DNA of 33,104 nucleotides, taken from the NCBI GenBank assembly GCA_024275515.1, contig JAJRYZ010000316.1:1-33104 (forward strand). Direction: 5' to 3'. The stretch comes from Spirochaetota bacterium. Its GTDB lineage: Bacteria > Spirochaetota > Spirochaetia > ARS1246. This document shows, in pieces, positions 15,932 to 24,961 of this stretch. The position numbers and the translations under genes were made by a program. The notes beneath the pieces are model-generated. The model searched no databases, had not been told where the DNA came from, and saw only the letters and a program-made list of their open reading frames with translations. Positions within the stretch are counted from its first letter, which is position 1. Every line of letters starts with the position of its first letter.

Positions 15932-18416
15932 GGGGCTAACACAGCGAGCACAGCGAATACTCACTATCTTTGCGCAGGAGGAAGCGAAGCGATTTCACTC
16001 GGACCAGCTGTTGCCCGAGCATATCGTGCTCGCGCTGCTCAAAGACGGCGAGGGTCTCGGTTACAAGGCCCTGCAGAAGCTCAATATCGACCCGGTCGAA
16101 ATGCAGCTCGAAATCGAGAAGAGCATTCCGAAGAAGCACTCGGGTTTCATCCTGGGCGACGTGCCGGCGTCGAAACGCGGGAAAAGACTGCTCGAAGACT
16201 CGACCGAAGAGGCCAAGATTCTCGGGCATGAGTATATCGGGACCGAGCACCTGCTGCTCGCCGCCGTAAAGGAGACCGGAAGTGTGGTTGCGCGGTATTT
16301 CGCGCGTCGGTCGGTTACTCTCGACGCGCTCCGCGAGGTCGTCGTCGATCTCAGCGGAAAGGGCGAATCCAGGAAAAAGGTTGTGCAGCAGTCGCAGAAG
16401 CGAGGGAAACAGCAGACCGGAAACAAGAAGGCGACTCCGACGCTCGATGAGTTTTCGCGGGATCTGACCGCGTACGCCGCCGAGGGAAAGCTCGATCCGT
16501 TAATCGGTCGGGAAAACGAGATTCGGCGCGTCATTCAGATATTGGCGCGGCGTACGAAGAACAATCCGGTTCTTATCGGCGAACCGGGAGTCGGCAAGAC
16601 GGCAATCGTTGAAGGGCTCGCTCAAAAGATCGTCGACGGCACCGCGCCCGACGTGCTGGCCGGCCGGCGCGTTCTCACGCTCGATCTTGCGTCGTTAATC
16701 GCCGGGACTAAGTATCGCGGCGAGTTCGAAGAACGGCTCAAGCGCGTAATGAAAGAAATCCTCACCGCCGGCAACGTCATTATGTTCATCGACGAGTTGC
16801 ACACGATTATCGGCGCAGGGGGAGCGGAAGGGGCGATCGACGCGTCGAACATGCTCAAGCCGGCGCTTTCGCGGGGGGAGTTGCAGTGCATCGGGGCCAC
16901 CACGCTCAACGAATACAAGAAATACATCGAAAAAGACGCCGCTCTGGAACGTCGCTTTCAGCCGATCTTCGTTACGGAACCGTCGGTTGAGGATACGATC
17001 GAGATCCTGAACGGCATTAAGGGGAACTACGAGGAGCATCACAACGTAACCTTTACCCAGGGGTCTTTGCGGACTGCGGCTTTTCTCTCCAGCCGCTACA
17101 TTACCGACCGATTTCTGCCGGACAAGGCGATCGACCTGATCGACGAGGCCGGTTCGAACAAACGGATACACAACAGCGTTCCGCCGAAGGAGCTTGCGGA
17201 GCTCGAAAAACAGATCGAAGAGCTCACCAACGAAAAGATCTCATTGGTCAATTCACAGAATTTCGAGAAAGCCATCGAAGTGCGCGATATGGTGCACAGC
17301 CTCAAGGACAGAGTCGAGCGGCTCAAAAGGAGCTGGCAGAACAACCTCCGGTTCGAAAAGAACATCGTTAGTGAAGACGACATACAGGAGATCGTTTCTC
17401 ACGTCACCGGCATACCGCTGTCGAGAATCGCGGAAGCCGAGTCGGATAAGCTGTTGCGGATTGAGGACGAGCTTCACGAGCGCGTCATCGGACAGGACGA
17501 GGCGATCCAGGCGGTCGCCGCGGCGATTCGCAGGTCGCGCACCGGGCTGAGTTCTCCCAAGCGACCGCTCGGTTCGTTTATTTTCCTCGGGCCTACCGGT
17601 GTCGGGAAGACGGAGCTGGCAAAGACGCTCGCGGAGTTTCTTTTCGGCAACGAAGATGCATTGGTGCGTCTCGATATGTCCGATTTCATGGAGAAGCACA
17701 ATGTTTCACGGCTCGTCGGAGCGCCTCCGGGGTACGTCGGTTATGAAGAGGGTGGACTGTTGACCGAAAAGATTCGTCGGCGGCCGTACAGCGTCATTCT
17801 GCTCGATGAGATCGAGAAGGCGCACCCGGACGTATTCAATATGCTGCTGCAGGTGCTCGAGGAAGGAGAACTGCAGGACAATCTCGGGCACAAAGTGTCG
17901 TTCAAAAACACCGTGCTCATCATGACCTCCAACGCCGGTGCCAGGGAGATTTCCAATGAATCGGCTCTTGGATTTCGCTCGGCGGAAGGCGTCATGTCGC
18001 ATCACGAGATAAAAGCGTCGGCGATGAACGAATTGCGGCGGATGTTCAGGCCGGAGTTTATCAACAGGGTCGATGAGATAGTTGTTTTCAAGAGTCTGAC
18101 GAAGAACCAGGTTATCGAAATTCTCGAGATTATGCTCGCCGAAGTGAAGCTGCGATTGCTCGAGATGAATATCAGACTCGAAATCAAACCGCGCGGCAAG
18201 GAGTACCTGGTACAGCAGGGGTACGACGTCAAGTTCGGCGCGCGGCCTCTTCGGAGAGTAATACAGCGTGAGCTCGAGGATCCGCTTTCGGTCGAGATTC
18301 TCAAGGGTAAATGCCCGTCCGGGAGCGAAGTGAGCGTAACGGTACGCAAGGGACGAATCTCTTTTCAGATAAAAAAACCGGAAACAAAAGAAGCGCCGGC
18401 CGGCGTTGCCGGATAA
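15924..18416 (+). CDS. clpC: ATP-dependent protease ATPase subunit ClpC
   Basis: 830 residues from ATG 15924, with GGAGG at 15913-15917. The N domain (about 1-145) consists of two Clp-N repeats (RILTIFAQEEAKRFHSDQLL; RLLEDSTEEAKILGHEYIGT). The first AAA+ module has Walker A GEPGVGKT (219-226), Walker B VIMFIDELHTIIG and sensor elements. The middle domain carries a UVR motif (LVNSQNFEKAIEVRDMVHSLKD), which is what McsA/McsB-type adaptors engage in ClpC. The second AAA+ module has GPTGVGKTE, the pore loop APPGYVGYEEGG and VILLDEIEKAHPD. ClpC unfolds substrates and passes them to ClpP, which is not in this window. The overlap with mcsB by 8 bases shows operon organisation. Confidence 0.97.
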   Translation: MFKGLTQRAQRILTIFAQEEAKRFHSDQLLPEHIVLALLKDGEGLGYKALQKLNIDPVEMQLEIEKSIPKKHSGFILGDVPASKRGKRLLEDSTEEAKILGHEYIGTEHLLLAAVKETGSVVARYFARRSVTLDALREVVVDLSGKGESRKKVVQQSQKRGKQQTGNKKATPTLDEFSRDLTAYAAEGKLDPLIGRENEIRRVIQILARRTKNNPVLIGEPGVGKTAIVEGLAQKIVDGTAPDVLAGRRVLTLDLASLIAGTKYRGEFEERLKRVMKEILTAGNVIMFIDELHTIIGAGGAEGAIDASNMLKPALSRGELQCIGATTLNEYKKYIEKDAALERRFQPIFVTEPSVEDTIEILNGIKGNYEEHHNVTFTQGSLRTAAFLSSRYITDRFLPDKAIDLIDEAGSNKRIHNSVPPKELAELEKQIEELTNEKISLVNSQNFEKAIEVRDMVHSLKDRVERLKRSWQNNLRFEKNIVSEDDIQEIVSHVTGIPLSRIAEAESDKLLRIEDELHERVIGQDEAIQAVAAAIRRSRTGLSSPKRPLGSFIFLGPTGVGKTELAKTLAEFLFGNEDALVRLDMSDFMEKHNVSRLVGAPPGYVGYEEGGLLTEKIRRRPYSVILLDEIEKAHPDVFNMLLQVLEEGELQDNLGHKVSFKNTVLIMTSNAGAREISNESALGFRSAEGVMSHHEIKASAMNELRRMFRPEFINRVDEIVVFKSLTKNQVIEILEIMLAEVKLRLLEMNIRLEIKPRGKEYLVQQGYDVKFGARPLRRVIQRELEDPLSVEILKGKCPSGSEVSVTVRKGRISFQIKKPETKEAPAGVAG

Positions 18417-18434
18417 CCCGACGCGCGCTTTTAC

Positions 18435-19364
18435 ATGAATCTGGAAGCATTTGTCCTGGGCTCGGGGGGCATGATGCCGCTTCCCGGGCGGCATCTGACG
18501 TCCGTTCTGCTTCGGCGAGAGGGCGATCTTTTCCTTTTCGATTGCGGCGAGGGTACGCAGGTGTCGCTTCGCCGACTGAATCTTCGATGGAAGAAAATCA
18601 ACGCGATTTTCATTTCGCATACTCACGCCGATCATGTCACCGGGCTTCCGGGAATGCTGATGCTTTCCTCGCAGGTGGACCGATGCGAGCCGATGTATAT
18701 CATCGGGCCGCCGAAAACACGAAGCTATGTGGAATCGAGTCGGTCGGTTCTGGACATGTACATCAACTACGAAATCATTGTGCGCGAGACGACCGAGCCG
18801 GGAGTCGTTTTTGAAGGAGAAGGCTTTCGGGTCAGGGCTTTTCCTTTGCGTCACACCAAACCTTGTTTTGGATACGTGTTCGAGGAGGAGCCGCGCGCCG
18901 GGTTGTTTCATCCGGAGCGTGCCCGCCGGCTCGGTGTACCCGAAGGGCCGCTGTGGTCGGTGCTTCAGAGCGGGGGAGCGGTAAGGGCGCCCGGAGGGGC
19001 CGAAGTGCGCTCGGAACAGGTGCTCGGGCCGCCGCGCCGGGGCCGCCGGTTTTCGTACGTCACCGATGCGTCCTATACCGACGACATCGCGCGCCATGTG
19101 GGCGGGTCCGATCTGCTTATCTGCGAAGGGATGTTTACGAAGGAGCTCGAGTCGAGCGCCCGGGAAAAGAAGCACCTGACCGCCGAACAGGCGGCGCGCA
19201 TCGCGCGGAGCGCCGGGCGCGTGGAGAGACTCGGGCTGATTCACTACAGCCCGCGATATACCGAACGGGAGTTGAGAACGCTTCTTTCGGAGGCTCGGGA
19301 GGTATTCCCGAATGCATTCTTGACTCGCGATCGCCAGGTGATACCGATACCGTTCGTCGACTGA
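18435..19364 (+). CDS. rnz: Ribonuclease Z (tRNA 3' processing)
   Basis: 309 residues from ATG 18435, 18 bases after clpC. It is a metallo-beta-lactamase-fold nuclease with the zinc-binding HTHADH (residues 62-67), DCGEGTQ near residue 37, the second-shell His in LRHTKPCFGY (about 148), Asp in VTDASYTDD and the final His in LIHYSPRYTERE. These motifs, in this order, match tRNase Z (ElaC). It cleaves the 3' trailer of tRNA precursors. The insert between FEEE and LFHPERARRLGVPEG is the usual exosite region. No ribosome site is visible, so translation may be coupled to clpC. Its tail converges on the next gene with only 14 bases between stops. Confidence 0.93.
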   Translation: MNLEAFVLGSGGMMPLPGRHLTSVLLRREGDLFLFDCGEGTQVSLRRLNLRWKKINAIFISHTHADHVTGLPGMLMLSSQVDRCEPMYIIGPPKTRSYVESSRSVLDMYINYEIIVRETTEPGVVFEGEGFRVRAFPLRHTKPCFGYVFEEEPRAGLFHPERARRLGVPEGPLWSVLQSGGAVRAPGGAEVRSEQVLGPPRRGRRFSYVTDASYTDDIARHVGGSDLLICEGMFTKELESSAREKKHLTAEQAARIARSAGRVERLGLIHYSPRYTERELRTLLSEAREVFPNAFLTRDRQVIPIPFVD

Positions 19365-19378
19365 GAACAACGGAACGT

Positions 19379-20671
19379 CTAAACCCGCGAAGCGATGTAC
19401 GAACGGTACTTCTCCGGGTCTACGCGAAACGCGACGATCTCAAGCGCTTCGGCCGTTGCGCGTTGAAGCGCCCGGCCGGCTTCTCTGATGAGTCTGTTCC
19501 CACTCATGAGGCGACCCGTTCTCGCGCTGAGACCGGCCGACACCGGGAACTCGGGAGGCATTGTCGAGGAAGCGGCGCGAAGAAAATCCTCGCATTTTTC
19601 AATGCCCTGATCGAGATCGATATTCGGAACAATAACCGCAACGCCGCCGGCGCCGTATTCGAAACAGAGATCGCGAAAAGTAAAATACTCGCGAACACGT
19701 TCGGCGAAATCGCGGTATTCGGGCTCACCTCGGTAGACGCGTTTCGCCGAGAGGATGAGCAGCACCAGGTCCTGGTCGAACGACGCGGCCCGTTTCAACT
19801 CCGTGTTTAGGCGCTCTTCGAGATATCCTTCCCAACCAAGACCGCTTTCCGGCGAATAGAGTCCGTCGCGGACGGGGGCGGGCCGCTCTTCGTTCGGCGG
19901 CTCCGCATCGGCCGAAGCGCGGAGCAGGGCGTGACGTCGTTCGTCGGTCGACTCGGAAACGGAAACGACGCCGCCGGGAACAATTTCGGGCTGTGGCGAT
20001 ACCACCTCGACGTCCGCCAAGGCGATCGCCGACGAAGATGGTTCGACGATCTCCCGGCCGGAGGGTTCCGGCCCGACGTCGACGTCGTGAGGCGTCGAGC
20101 GTAGATCGGCGGCGCCTTCGCGTCGCTCGAAATAGGGCAACGCCATGATCGCGACGGCGGTAATTAATAGAAAAGAGAGCAAGGCGATCAACACTTCGCG
20201 CACGATCGGAAACATATCGTTCCTCGACAGCACCGTCGCAACAACCGCTACCGACCGAATCGTACCGTCGGGAATCACCATCGGAACTCGAACCAACGTC
20301 TCCCGGGGGGAGGCGTAGCGGTACTCGGGCAGACCGACGACGGCGCCCGAATCGTCGCGGCGCGCGTCGATGTACGATCCGGATCGTGCGTAGAGATACG
20401 TAACCGCCTCTGCGTTGTGGATGACGAGCGCCTGCAGCGCGGGGAAAGAGCGGAAATAACCGCGTACCGTCGTCGATAGCGCGGAAGCGGAAAAGCCGTC
20501 TCCGGCCAGGTAGTCCGAGACAACGGCCTGTTTGATCGAATCGACGGTCTGCTCGACCTCGGCGATATTGGCGCGGCGTATTTGGACGACCCGAACGATA
20601 CTCCACACGCAGACGGAGAGGAGGACGATCACACTAAAAGCAACAAAAGCCGGCAGGAACCTTCTGCTCAT
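19379..20671 (-). CDS. Membrane-bound sensor with degenerate GGDEF domain
   Basis: 430 residues. Membrane spans lie at about 7-28 and 157-178 and flank a periplasmic sensor segment of about 130 residues (KQAVVSDYLAGDGFSASALS, YFRSFPALQALVI). After a linker rich in Pro, Ser and Glu (about 180-275), a C-terminal domain (about 278-415) has the GGDEF shape: GWEGYLEERLNTELKRAASFDQDLVLLIL, then FTFRDLCFEYGAGGVAVIVPN. The active loop that should read GGDEF or GGEEF is GAGGV (340-344), so diguanylate cyclase activity is unlikely. It may bind c-di-GMP or nucleotide, or act only as a dimer or scaffold. The gene is monocistronic and its own promoter lies directly before the ATG. Confidence 0.8.
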   Translation of the reverse strand: MSRRFLPAFVAFSVIVLLSVCVWSIVRVVQIRRANIAEVEQTVDSIKQAVVSDYLAGDGFSASALSTTVRGYFRSFPALQALVIHNAEAVTYLYARSGSYIDARRDDSGAVVGLPEYRYASPRETLVRVPMVIPDGTIRSVAVVATVLSRNDMFPIVREVLIALLSFLLITAVAIMALPYFERREGAADLRSTPHDVDVGPEPSGREIVEPSSSAIALADVEVVSPQPEIVPGGVVSVSESTDERRHALLRASADAEPPNEERPAPVRDGLYSPESGLGWEGYLEERLNTELKRAASFDQDLVLLILSAKRVYRGEPEYRDFAERVREYFTFRDLCFEYGAGGVAVIVPNIDLDQGIEKCEDFLRAASSTMPPEFPVSAGLSARTGRLMSGNRLIREAGRALQRATAEALEIVAFRVDPEKYRSYIASRV

Positions 20672-20678
20672 AAAACGA

Positions 20679-20708
20679 ATTATACGTCAATTCCGTGATA
20701 TGTGTACA
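20679..20708 (-). promoter_or_regulatory. Promoter of the GGDEF-like sensor gene
   Basis: On the minus strand: TGTACA (20703-20708), 18-base spacer, TATAAT (20679-20684). The perfect -10 is followed by only seven bases before ATG 20671-20669, so transcription should begin at or next to the start codon. Confidence 0.55.
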
Positions 20709-20783
20709 CGAATTATCTCTGGAAAAAACGACTTCTCGCGGCTATGCTCAAAGAAAGGAGCGCTCAGGCGCGAGGAGTGCAGC

Positions 20784-21635
20784 GTGAACGTACGAATGCG
20801 CGGGTTGCCCGCGGGCTGGTATCCGGAATCGGAGGTGGAAACACGGCGCGTACTCGATTCGTGGAATCGGAGTTGCTCGCCGGCGCGACGATCGGCCGTC
20901 GCCGGCGTGGTGCCGCACGCCGGATGGTTCTTTTCGGGTCGTCTTGCGTATTCGGTGCTCTGCTGCGTAGACCCGGGCGTCGACGCCGTCGTTATCGTCG
21001 GTGGACATTTGCCCGAGCGCGATCGTGTGCTGATCATAACCGAGGCGGCGGCGGAGACGCCTCTTGGACCGATAAAGACGCACGAACCGCTCGCGCGGGC
21101 GGTCGCCGATGAATTCGACGCGGGCGGCGATTCGTCGGTCGACAATACCGTGGAGGTGAACCTTCCGATAGTCAAGTACGTTGCGCCGGATGCTCGTTTC
21201 GTGGGCGTTCGCGTCTCGCCGACGAAGCTGTCGCTGTCGCTCGGGAGCTTTATCGGCGAGTGGGCCGAGCGCACCGGAGAGAAGATAGCGGTAATCGGAT
21301 CTACCGATCTGACGCACTACGGGCCGGCGTACGGCTTTGGCGGGCACGGAGTCGGCGAGGAGGCGGTTGAGTGGGCGACCGACAGCAACGATCGGATATT
21401 CATCGAGCGGCTGCTCGCCGGCGATTTCGAGGGCGCGCTTGCGTGGGCCAACGACCGTCGCGCCGCTTGCTCTGCGGGCGGCGCGGTCGCGGCGGGAGCA
21501 TTCGCCGAGACGTGCGGGGGGGGGCGGGGGAGACTCATCGAGCACACGACGAGCTATCGACGGAGCCGTTCGGATTCGTTCGTCGGTTATGCGTCAATCG
21601 TCTACGAAAACTCACGCACCACCCAGTCGCAATAA
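20784..21635 (+). CDS. MEMO-like family protein (AmmeMemoRadiSam system protein B type)
   Basis: 283 residues from GTG 20784, selected because GAGGAG at 20772-20777 is spaced 6 bases before it. ATG 20796 is the alternative. The fold is the extradiol-dioxygenase-like MEMO family: RMRGLPAGWYPES at the start, AGVVPHAGWFFSGRLAYSVL, VIVGGHLP, ARAVADEF, HEPLARAV and IAVIGSTDLTHYGPAYGFGGHG. Conserved histidines in PHAGW, GGHLP and THYG fit the metal site. MEMO proteins are copper/redox or dioxygenase-like. In bacteria they often accompany AMMECR1 and a radical SAM protein, neither of which is here. A G9 tract (21516-21524) interrupts the C-terminal quarter as TCGGGRGR. The 3' end overlaps the convergent DUF115 gene by 34 bases. 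Confidence 0.83.
   Translation: MNVRMRGLPAGWYPESEVETRRVLDSWNRSCSPARRSAVAGVVPHAGWFFSGRLAYSVLCCVDPGVDAVVIVGGHLPERDRVLIITEAAAETPLGPIKTHEPLARAVADEFDAGGDSSVDNTVEVNLPIVKYVAPDARFVGVRVSPTKLSLSLGSFIGEWAERTGEKIAVIGSTDLTHYGPAYGFGGHGVGEEAVEWATDSNDRIFIERLLAGDFEGALAWANDRRAACSAGGAVAAGAFAETCGGGRGRLIEHTTSYRRSRSDSFVGYASIVYENSRTTQSQ
21516..21530 (+). repeat. Homopolymer G9-C-G5 inside the MEMO gene
   Basis: Nine consecutive G (21516-21524), one C, then five G (21526-21530), translated as Gly-Gly-Gly-Arg-Gly. Tracts this long slip during replication and a one-base change would truncate or alter the last 60 residues. Confidence 0.8.
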
Positions 21636-23209
21636 CGGACGGCGGTCGAGACCGATCTGGAGAGCGCGGTTCGTGCGTCGAGCCCTTTTTGCAGAAAGAA
21701 GACCGCCGACGGAAGAATCGTGGCGATAATGCGCCTGGACTCGGGGGTCAGTCGACCGAGATAATCTGCAATGTTTTCGCCTATCACCGGAAGAGCGTGG
21801 AGAGAACGGAGATAACGATGCAGCGCTCCGTGCCAGTCGAACGGCTGCAGGGGGTTTCGCTTGATCTCGGCGCGCGGCGGGGGAGTGCACAGAAGCGCGG
21901 CAACCGCTTTCCGATAGCGCTCCATCGTGTGAGGGACATAGACAAGCGCTCCGTTTGTGCGACGCCGCGTCGCGAGAGGATCACGAAACACCAATTCCAT
22001 GAGCTGCGTAAGCGAGCGGCGCGTTCGGTGCGATCGCGCGTGTACGTACGGATACACGTAGGTGCCTCGAGCGTAGGGTTTCCCCGATGGATAGGAAAAA
22101 TCGGCGCCGACCAGAAAAACCTTGTCGACACCCAGCCTTCGGGCGAGGTCGACGGCCGCGTGGGTGACGTTACCCCCGGTGGTGTCGATCGCCGGCGGTC
22201 CTCCCGGAAACAGCGAAACGTAGCGGGAAAAGGGGTGAGTTCCGGCGACGAACAGGTAGCGGGGAACAAGCCGAACCACCGCCGGTGGAACCGAAAGTTC
22301 GAAAACACAGAGCGTTTTTTCCGACACTCCACCGAGCAAATGGTGGTACGAGATCATCTGGCTGTCGATCATGATGAGAAAATCGGGCTCGATCCCCGCG
22401 CTGCGAAGAGCGGGAAGCGAGGTGTCGGTGGCGATGATGAGCGTGTCCCCGCAGCGCTGAGTCGACCTGATGCGGGGAATCTCGTCCTCAAGCGACGGGC
22501 CGGCCGCGGTTACCAGGGCTTTCGAGCGTTGCGGCCGCCGCGGCGACCGCAACGGTAGAGACGGATTCGCCCCCGCGATGCGCGGAATATTGAACAGAGC
22601 GTTGCGAAGCCACTGTCGGCCGAAGGCGCCCTGGGTAGAAAAGTCGCCGGACGCAGAAGCGACGGCTCGCTCGATCGCGCTCACCGCAGCGTTGACGGAC
22701 CTCGGCTCGATCGCCGCAAGCGCGCGGAGCGGAATCGTGTGGATGTTCCCTGAAAAAAGCGGATGATACGCATCGAGTATCGCTTGCTCCGAGCGAGGCG
22801 TGCCGGCGACAGGCACGAGCCGGACTTTCGGGTGCGAGAAAAAGTCGGTGAGGTCGATTCGTTCGACGACCGCGCGCAGGATGCCGAGCGCAGGTTCGAC
22901 AACGACGACCGAGCTCACCCACGGCTGTCGAGGGAGCCGCCGCAAATGATACCCCGCGCCGAGGCCGACGGCGACGACGAACACCGGAGGGGCGCATCGC
23001 TCAAGTCGGCGAACCGTGTGGTTCGCCTCTTCGCGGGGAGAAACGAGCGAATGAAGCGGCCGGGCTCTGTCGCCTGAGACCACGGGAACCAGATCGTGCG
23101 ACCGCGCCGGCCTGAAGGAAACACGGGGATCGGGAAGCGAGGCGACGATTTCTTCTGCAACGTCGGAAGGAAGTGAGGAAAGGTTTTCCGCGAGGAAGCT
23201 ACGAGCCAT
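21602..23209 (-). CDS. DUF115 / Maf-type protein A (flagellin-glycosylation family)
   Basis: 535 residues from ATG 23209 with GAGGAAG just upstream. The N-terminal part carries the Maf marker PLHSLVSPREEANHTV (about 51-66) and a Rossmann-like strand-loop VVAVGLGAGYHLRRL (78-92). The central DUF115 domain starts with ALVTAAGPSLEDEIPRI (231-247), then DTLIIATDTSLPALRSAGIEPDFLIMIDSQ and IDTTGGNVTHAAVDLARRLGVDKVFLVGADFSYP. In Campylobacter, Helicobacter, Aeromonas and Clostridium, Maf proteins transfer nonulosonic acids to flagellin. The archaeal relative MptE is a pterin pyrophosphokinase. The family is strong and the exact activity unknown. It is last in a minus-strand operon and is separated from the second DUF115 gene by 114 bases containing an inverted repeat. 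Confidence 0.86.
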   Translation of the reverse strand: MARSFLAENLSSLPSDVAEEIVASLPDPRVSFRPARSHDLVPVVSGDRARPLHSLVSPREEANHTVRRLERCAPPVFVVAVGLGAGYHLRRLPRQPWVSSVVVVEPALGILRAVVERIDLTDFFSHPKVRLVPVAGTPRSEQAILDAYHPLFSGNIHTIPLRALAAIEPRSVNAAVSAIERAVASASGDFSTQGAFGRQWLRNALFNIPRIAGANPSLPLRSPRRPQRSKALVTAAGPSLEDEIPRIRSTQRCGDTLIIATDTSLPALRSAGIEPDFLIMIDSQMISYHHLLGGVSEKTLCVFELSVPPAVVRLVPRYLFVAGTHPFSRYVSLFPGGPPAIDTTGGNVTHAAVDLARRLGVDKVFLVGADFSYPSGKPYARGTYVYPYVHARSHRTRRSLTQLMELVFRDPLATRRRTNGALVYVPHTMERYRKAVAALLCTPPPRAEIKRNPLQPFDWHGALHRYLRSLHALPVIGENIADYLGRLTPESRRIIATILPSAVFFLQKGLDARTALSRSVSTAVRYCDWVVREFS

Positions 23210-23224
23210 CTTCTTCCTCGGACG

Positions 23225-23262
23225 GGCAATTCGAAATCTGGCGCGCCGGATTTCGAATTGCC
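23225..23262. repeat. Perfect 14-base inverted repeat with GGCGCGCC centre
   Basis: GGCAATTCGAAATC (23225-23238) is mirrored by GATTTCGAATTGCC (23249-23262). The ten bases between contain the self-complementary GGCGCGCC, so almost the whole 38-base element can form one long hairpin. It lies between the two DUF115 genes. It may be a REP-like element, a transcription attenuator or a relic of a transposon end. Confidence 0.8.
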
Positions 23263-23323
23263 GCCCATAGCAACCGAAAAGACGCCGTTTTCGTGGCGAT
23301 TCGGCGGTTCCTCCGCCTAAACG

Positions 23324-24961
23324 TCAGAAAACGGGGCATCGAGCGATACTCCCGGCGTCACATTTCGAATTGCTGTCCCCGGACACCTTTCGCAGCTCGT
23401 TCGTGAGGAAACCGAGCACGTCGTGTGCCGATTCGGCAACGATTTCTTCGCGGGTCCGAGCGTCCGCGCCGCGGAGGGGCATGCGCCCGGTTCCGGAGGC
23501 GCCGGCAACGACCGAAAAGCGTGCGGCGTCAAGCAGGCAGAGCAGAGACTCAATGTCGGGAGGGACGGAGGACGGATTGTCGACGACACCATCGAGCCCG
23601 GCGATCCAGCGCGAAAGCAATCCGAAGAGCGCGATTCTTCGCGCCCGGAGCGATGGAGTCGCTCGCCGGCCTGAGTCGGGACGGCCGGTCGGGAATCCGA
23701 TCGCGTCCAGCCTTGTCGCCACTCCGTCCGGTTCAATCGCCACCGTTCCGGAAACCTCGACCCGCGACGGAGAGATCCGGTATACCGGCGGGTGAGAGGT
23801 TCGCGACAGGCGGCGGGCGAACCAGCGGGCGTAGGTACGGAGCGGCATGCTTGTTCGATGCGACGCGTCCGTCGAATCGGGATAAAGCTCAAGCAACCGG
23901 CCGAAGAGAGCGGATTCGGTCGGAGCAAGTCTGGAAGCGGATCGTAGGTAATAGTCATGAAAAGGATGCGGCCGCGCGTGCGCAAGAGCGCCGGTGACGG
24001 AAAAATCGAGCCCGACGAAAAAAACCGGTGCGTCGAAAGAGAGAGCGAAATCGAGCGCGGTCCCGGCAACCGTACCGTTGGCCGGGACCGCCGTACGACG
24101 GAGCGGGAGGGCACGATAGAGCGCGGCCTCGATGCAAGTATCCTGATCAAGCAGAATGATTTCATCCGACCCGCGGCAGAACCCCGGCTGCGCGGTGAGC
24201 GGGGCGGCGATGAGCGACGAAGGTGTATGGGCAAACGAGCGGTAGTGCATCGACGCGTAGAAGCCGGGATCGGTGGAGACGATCAGTTTCGGAACAATCG
24301 AACGCGCAAGAAGCGCCGGAACCGAAGATGGAACGGCCCATACGTCGAATCTCTCCAGGACTGCGCCGAGGGAGCGGAGGACGCCTTCCAGGCTCGGTCC
24401 GGAGGCCGCGATCAGAATCGGTCGAGACGGCGTGTAGGTTCCGAGCCACGGTGGAAGTGAGTTTACGTTGTGAACAAGATTGGCAAGCCATCGGCGACCG
24501 AAAGCGGCGGTAGTGGTCAGGTTGCCCGAGGCGATAAGCATGGCGTCGCGCAGGTAGGAGAGAACTCCGGCGGCCGTCGACGGCCAGCGGGCGAGGCTCG
24601 GCTCCCACGGGACGATCACCGAACGTTCGACGGTGGCTTCGGTAAGAACGGCGGCAATCGACGAAAAAAAATCAGGCTGATCGGGGAACTTCGGCTCAGG
24701 CAGATCGACAACGGCAAACGCGCGGAGTTCCGCCGAGAGGAAGACGGAAACGACGCGCGCGTTCGGGAAGCTTCTCCGCGCTTCGGCGCTCAGATATCCG
24801 AAGGTCTCGCCTACCACGATAATCGTGTCGGGAGCCGACGGCCCGACGGAGCGGGCGATGAATCTCTTCGCTTCGTCCACCGGGTCGTAGCGCGAATTGA
24901 GCGGCTTTCCATCGACGACGGGCACGAGATGTCCCGAACGAGCCCGAGAGACCTCAATCAT
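23324..24961 (-). CDS. DUF115 / Maf-type protein B
   Basis: 545 residues from ATG 24961, which overlaps the upstream gene by 8 bases. An earlier in-frame ATG at 25051 lies within that gene and gives only low-complexity sequence. It has the same layout as protein A: PLNSRYDPVDEAKRFIARSV (about 20-39), IIVVGETFGYLSAEA (47-61), then PILIAASGPSLEGVLRSL (181-198), KLIVSTDPGFYASMHY and NGTVAGTALDFALSFDAPVFFVGLDFSVTG. Sequence identity with protein A is low, so it is an old duplication or an independent recruit. The last 20 or so residues (GDSNSKCDAGSIARCPVF) are encoded by the repeat element at 23362-23387 and look like an insertion-derived tail. Flagellin or surface-protein glycosylation is the likely process. 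Confidence 0.84.
   Translation of the reverse strand: MIEVSRARSGHLVPVVDGKPLNSRYDPVDEAKRFIARSVGPSAPDTIIVVGETFGYLSAEARRSFPNARVVSVFLSAELRAFAVVDLPEPKFPDQPDFFSSIAAVLTEATVERSVIVPWEPSLARWPSTAAGVLSYLRDAMLIASGNLTTTAAFGRRWLANLVHNVNSLPPWLGTYTPSRPILIAASGPSLEGVLRSLGAVLERFDVWAVPSSVPALLARSIVPKLIVSTDPGFYASMHYRSFAHTPSSLIAAPLTAQPGFCRGSDEIILLDQDTCIEAALYRALPLRRTAVPANGTVAGTALDFALSFDAPVFFVGLDFSVTGALAHARPHPFHDYYLRSASRLAPTESALFGRLLELYPDSTDASHRTSMPLRTYARWFARRLSRTSHPPVYRISPSRVEVSGTVAIEPDGVATRLDAIGFPTGRPDSGRRATPSLRARRIALFGLLSRWIAGLDGVVDNPSSVPPDIESLLCLLDAARFSVVAGASGTGRMPLRGADARTREEIVAESAHDVLGFLTNELRKVSGDSNSKCDAGSIARCPVF
23362..23373. repeat. Third copy of the repeat arm (ATTTCGAATTGC)
   Basis: Twelve bases identical to the core of the inverted-repeat arms at 23225-23262, next to TGTCCCCGGACACC (about 23374-23387), a short palindrome. 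It lies inside the last codons of DUF115 protein B and probably replaced the original tail of that protein. Confidence 0.7.

Noticed and set aside
23210-23323. Complete insertion sequence between the DUF115 genes
   Set aside because: Only short repeats are present, with no transposase frame or target-site duplication visible.
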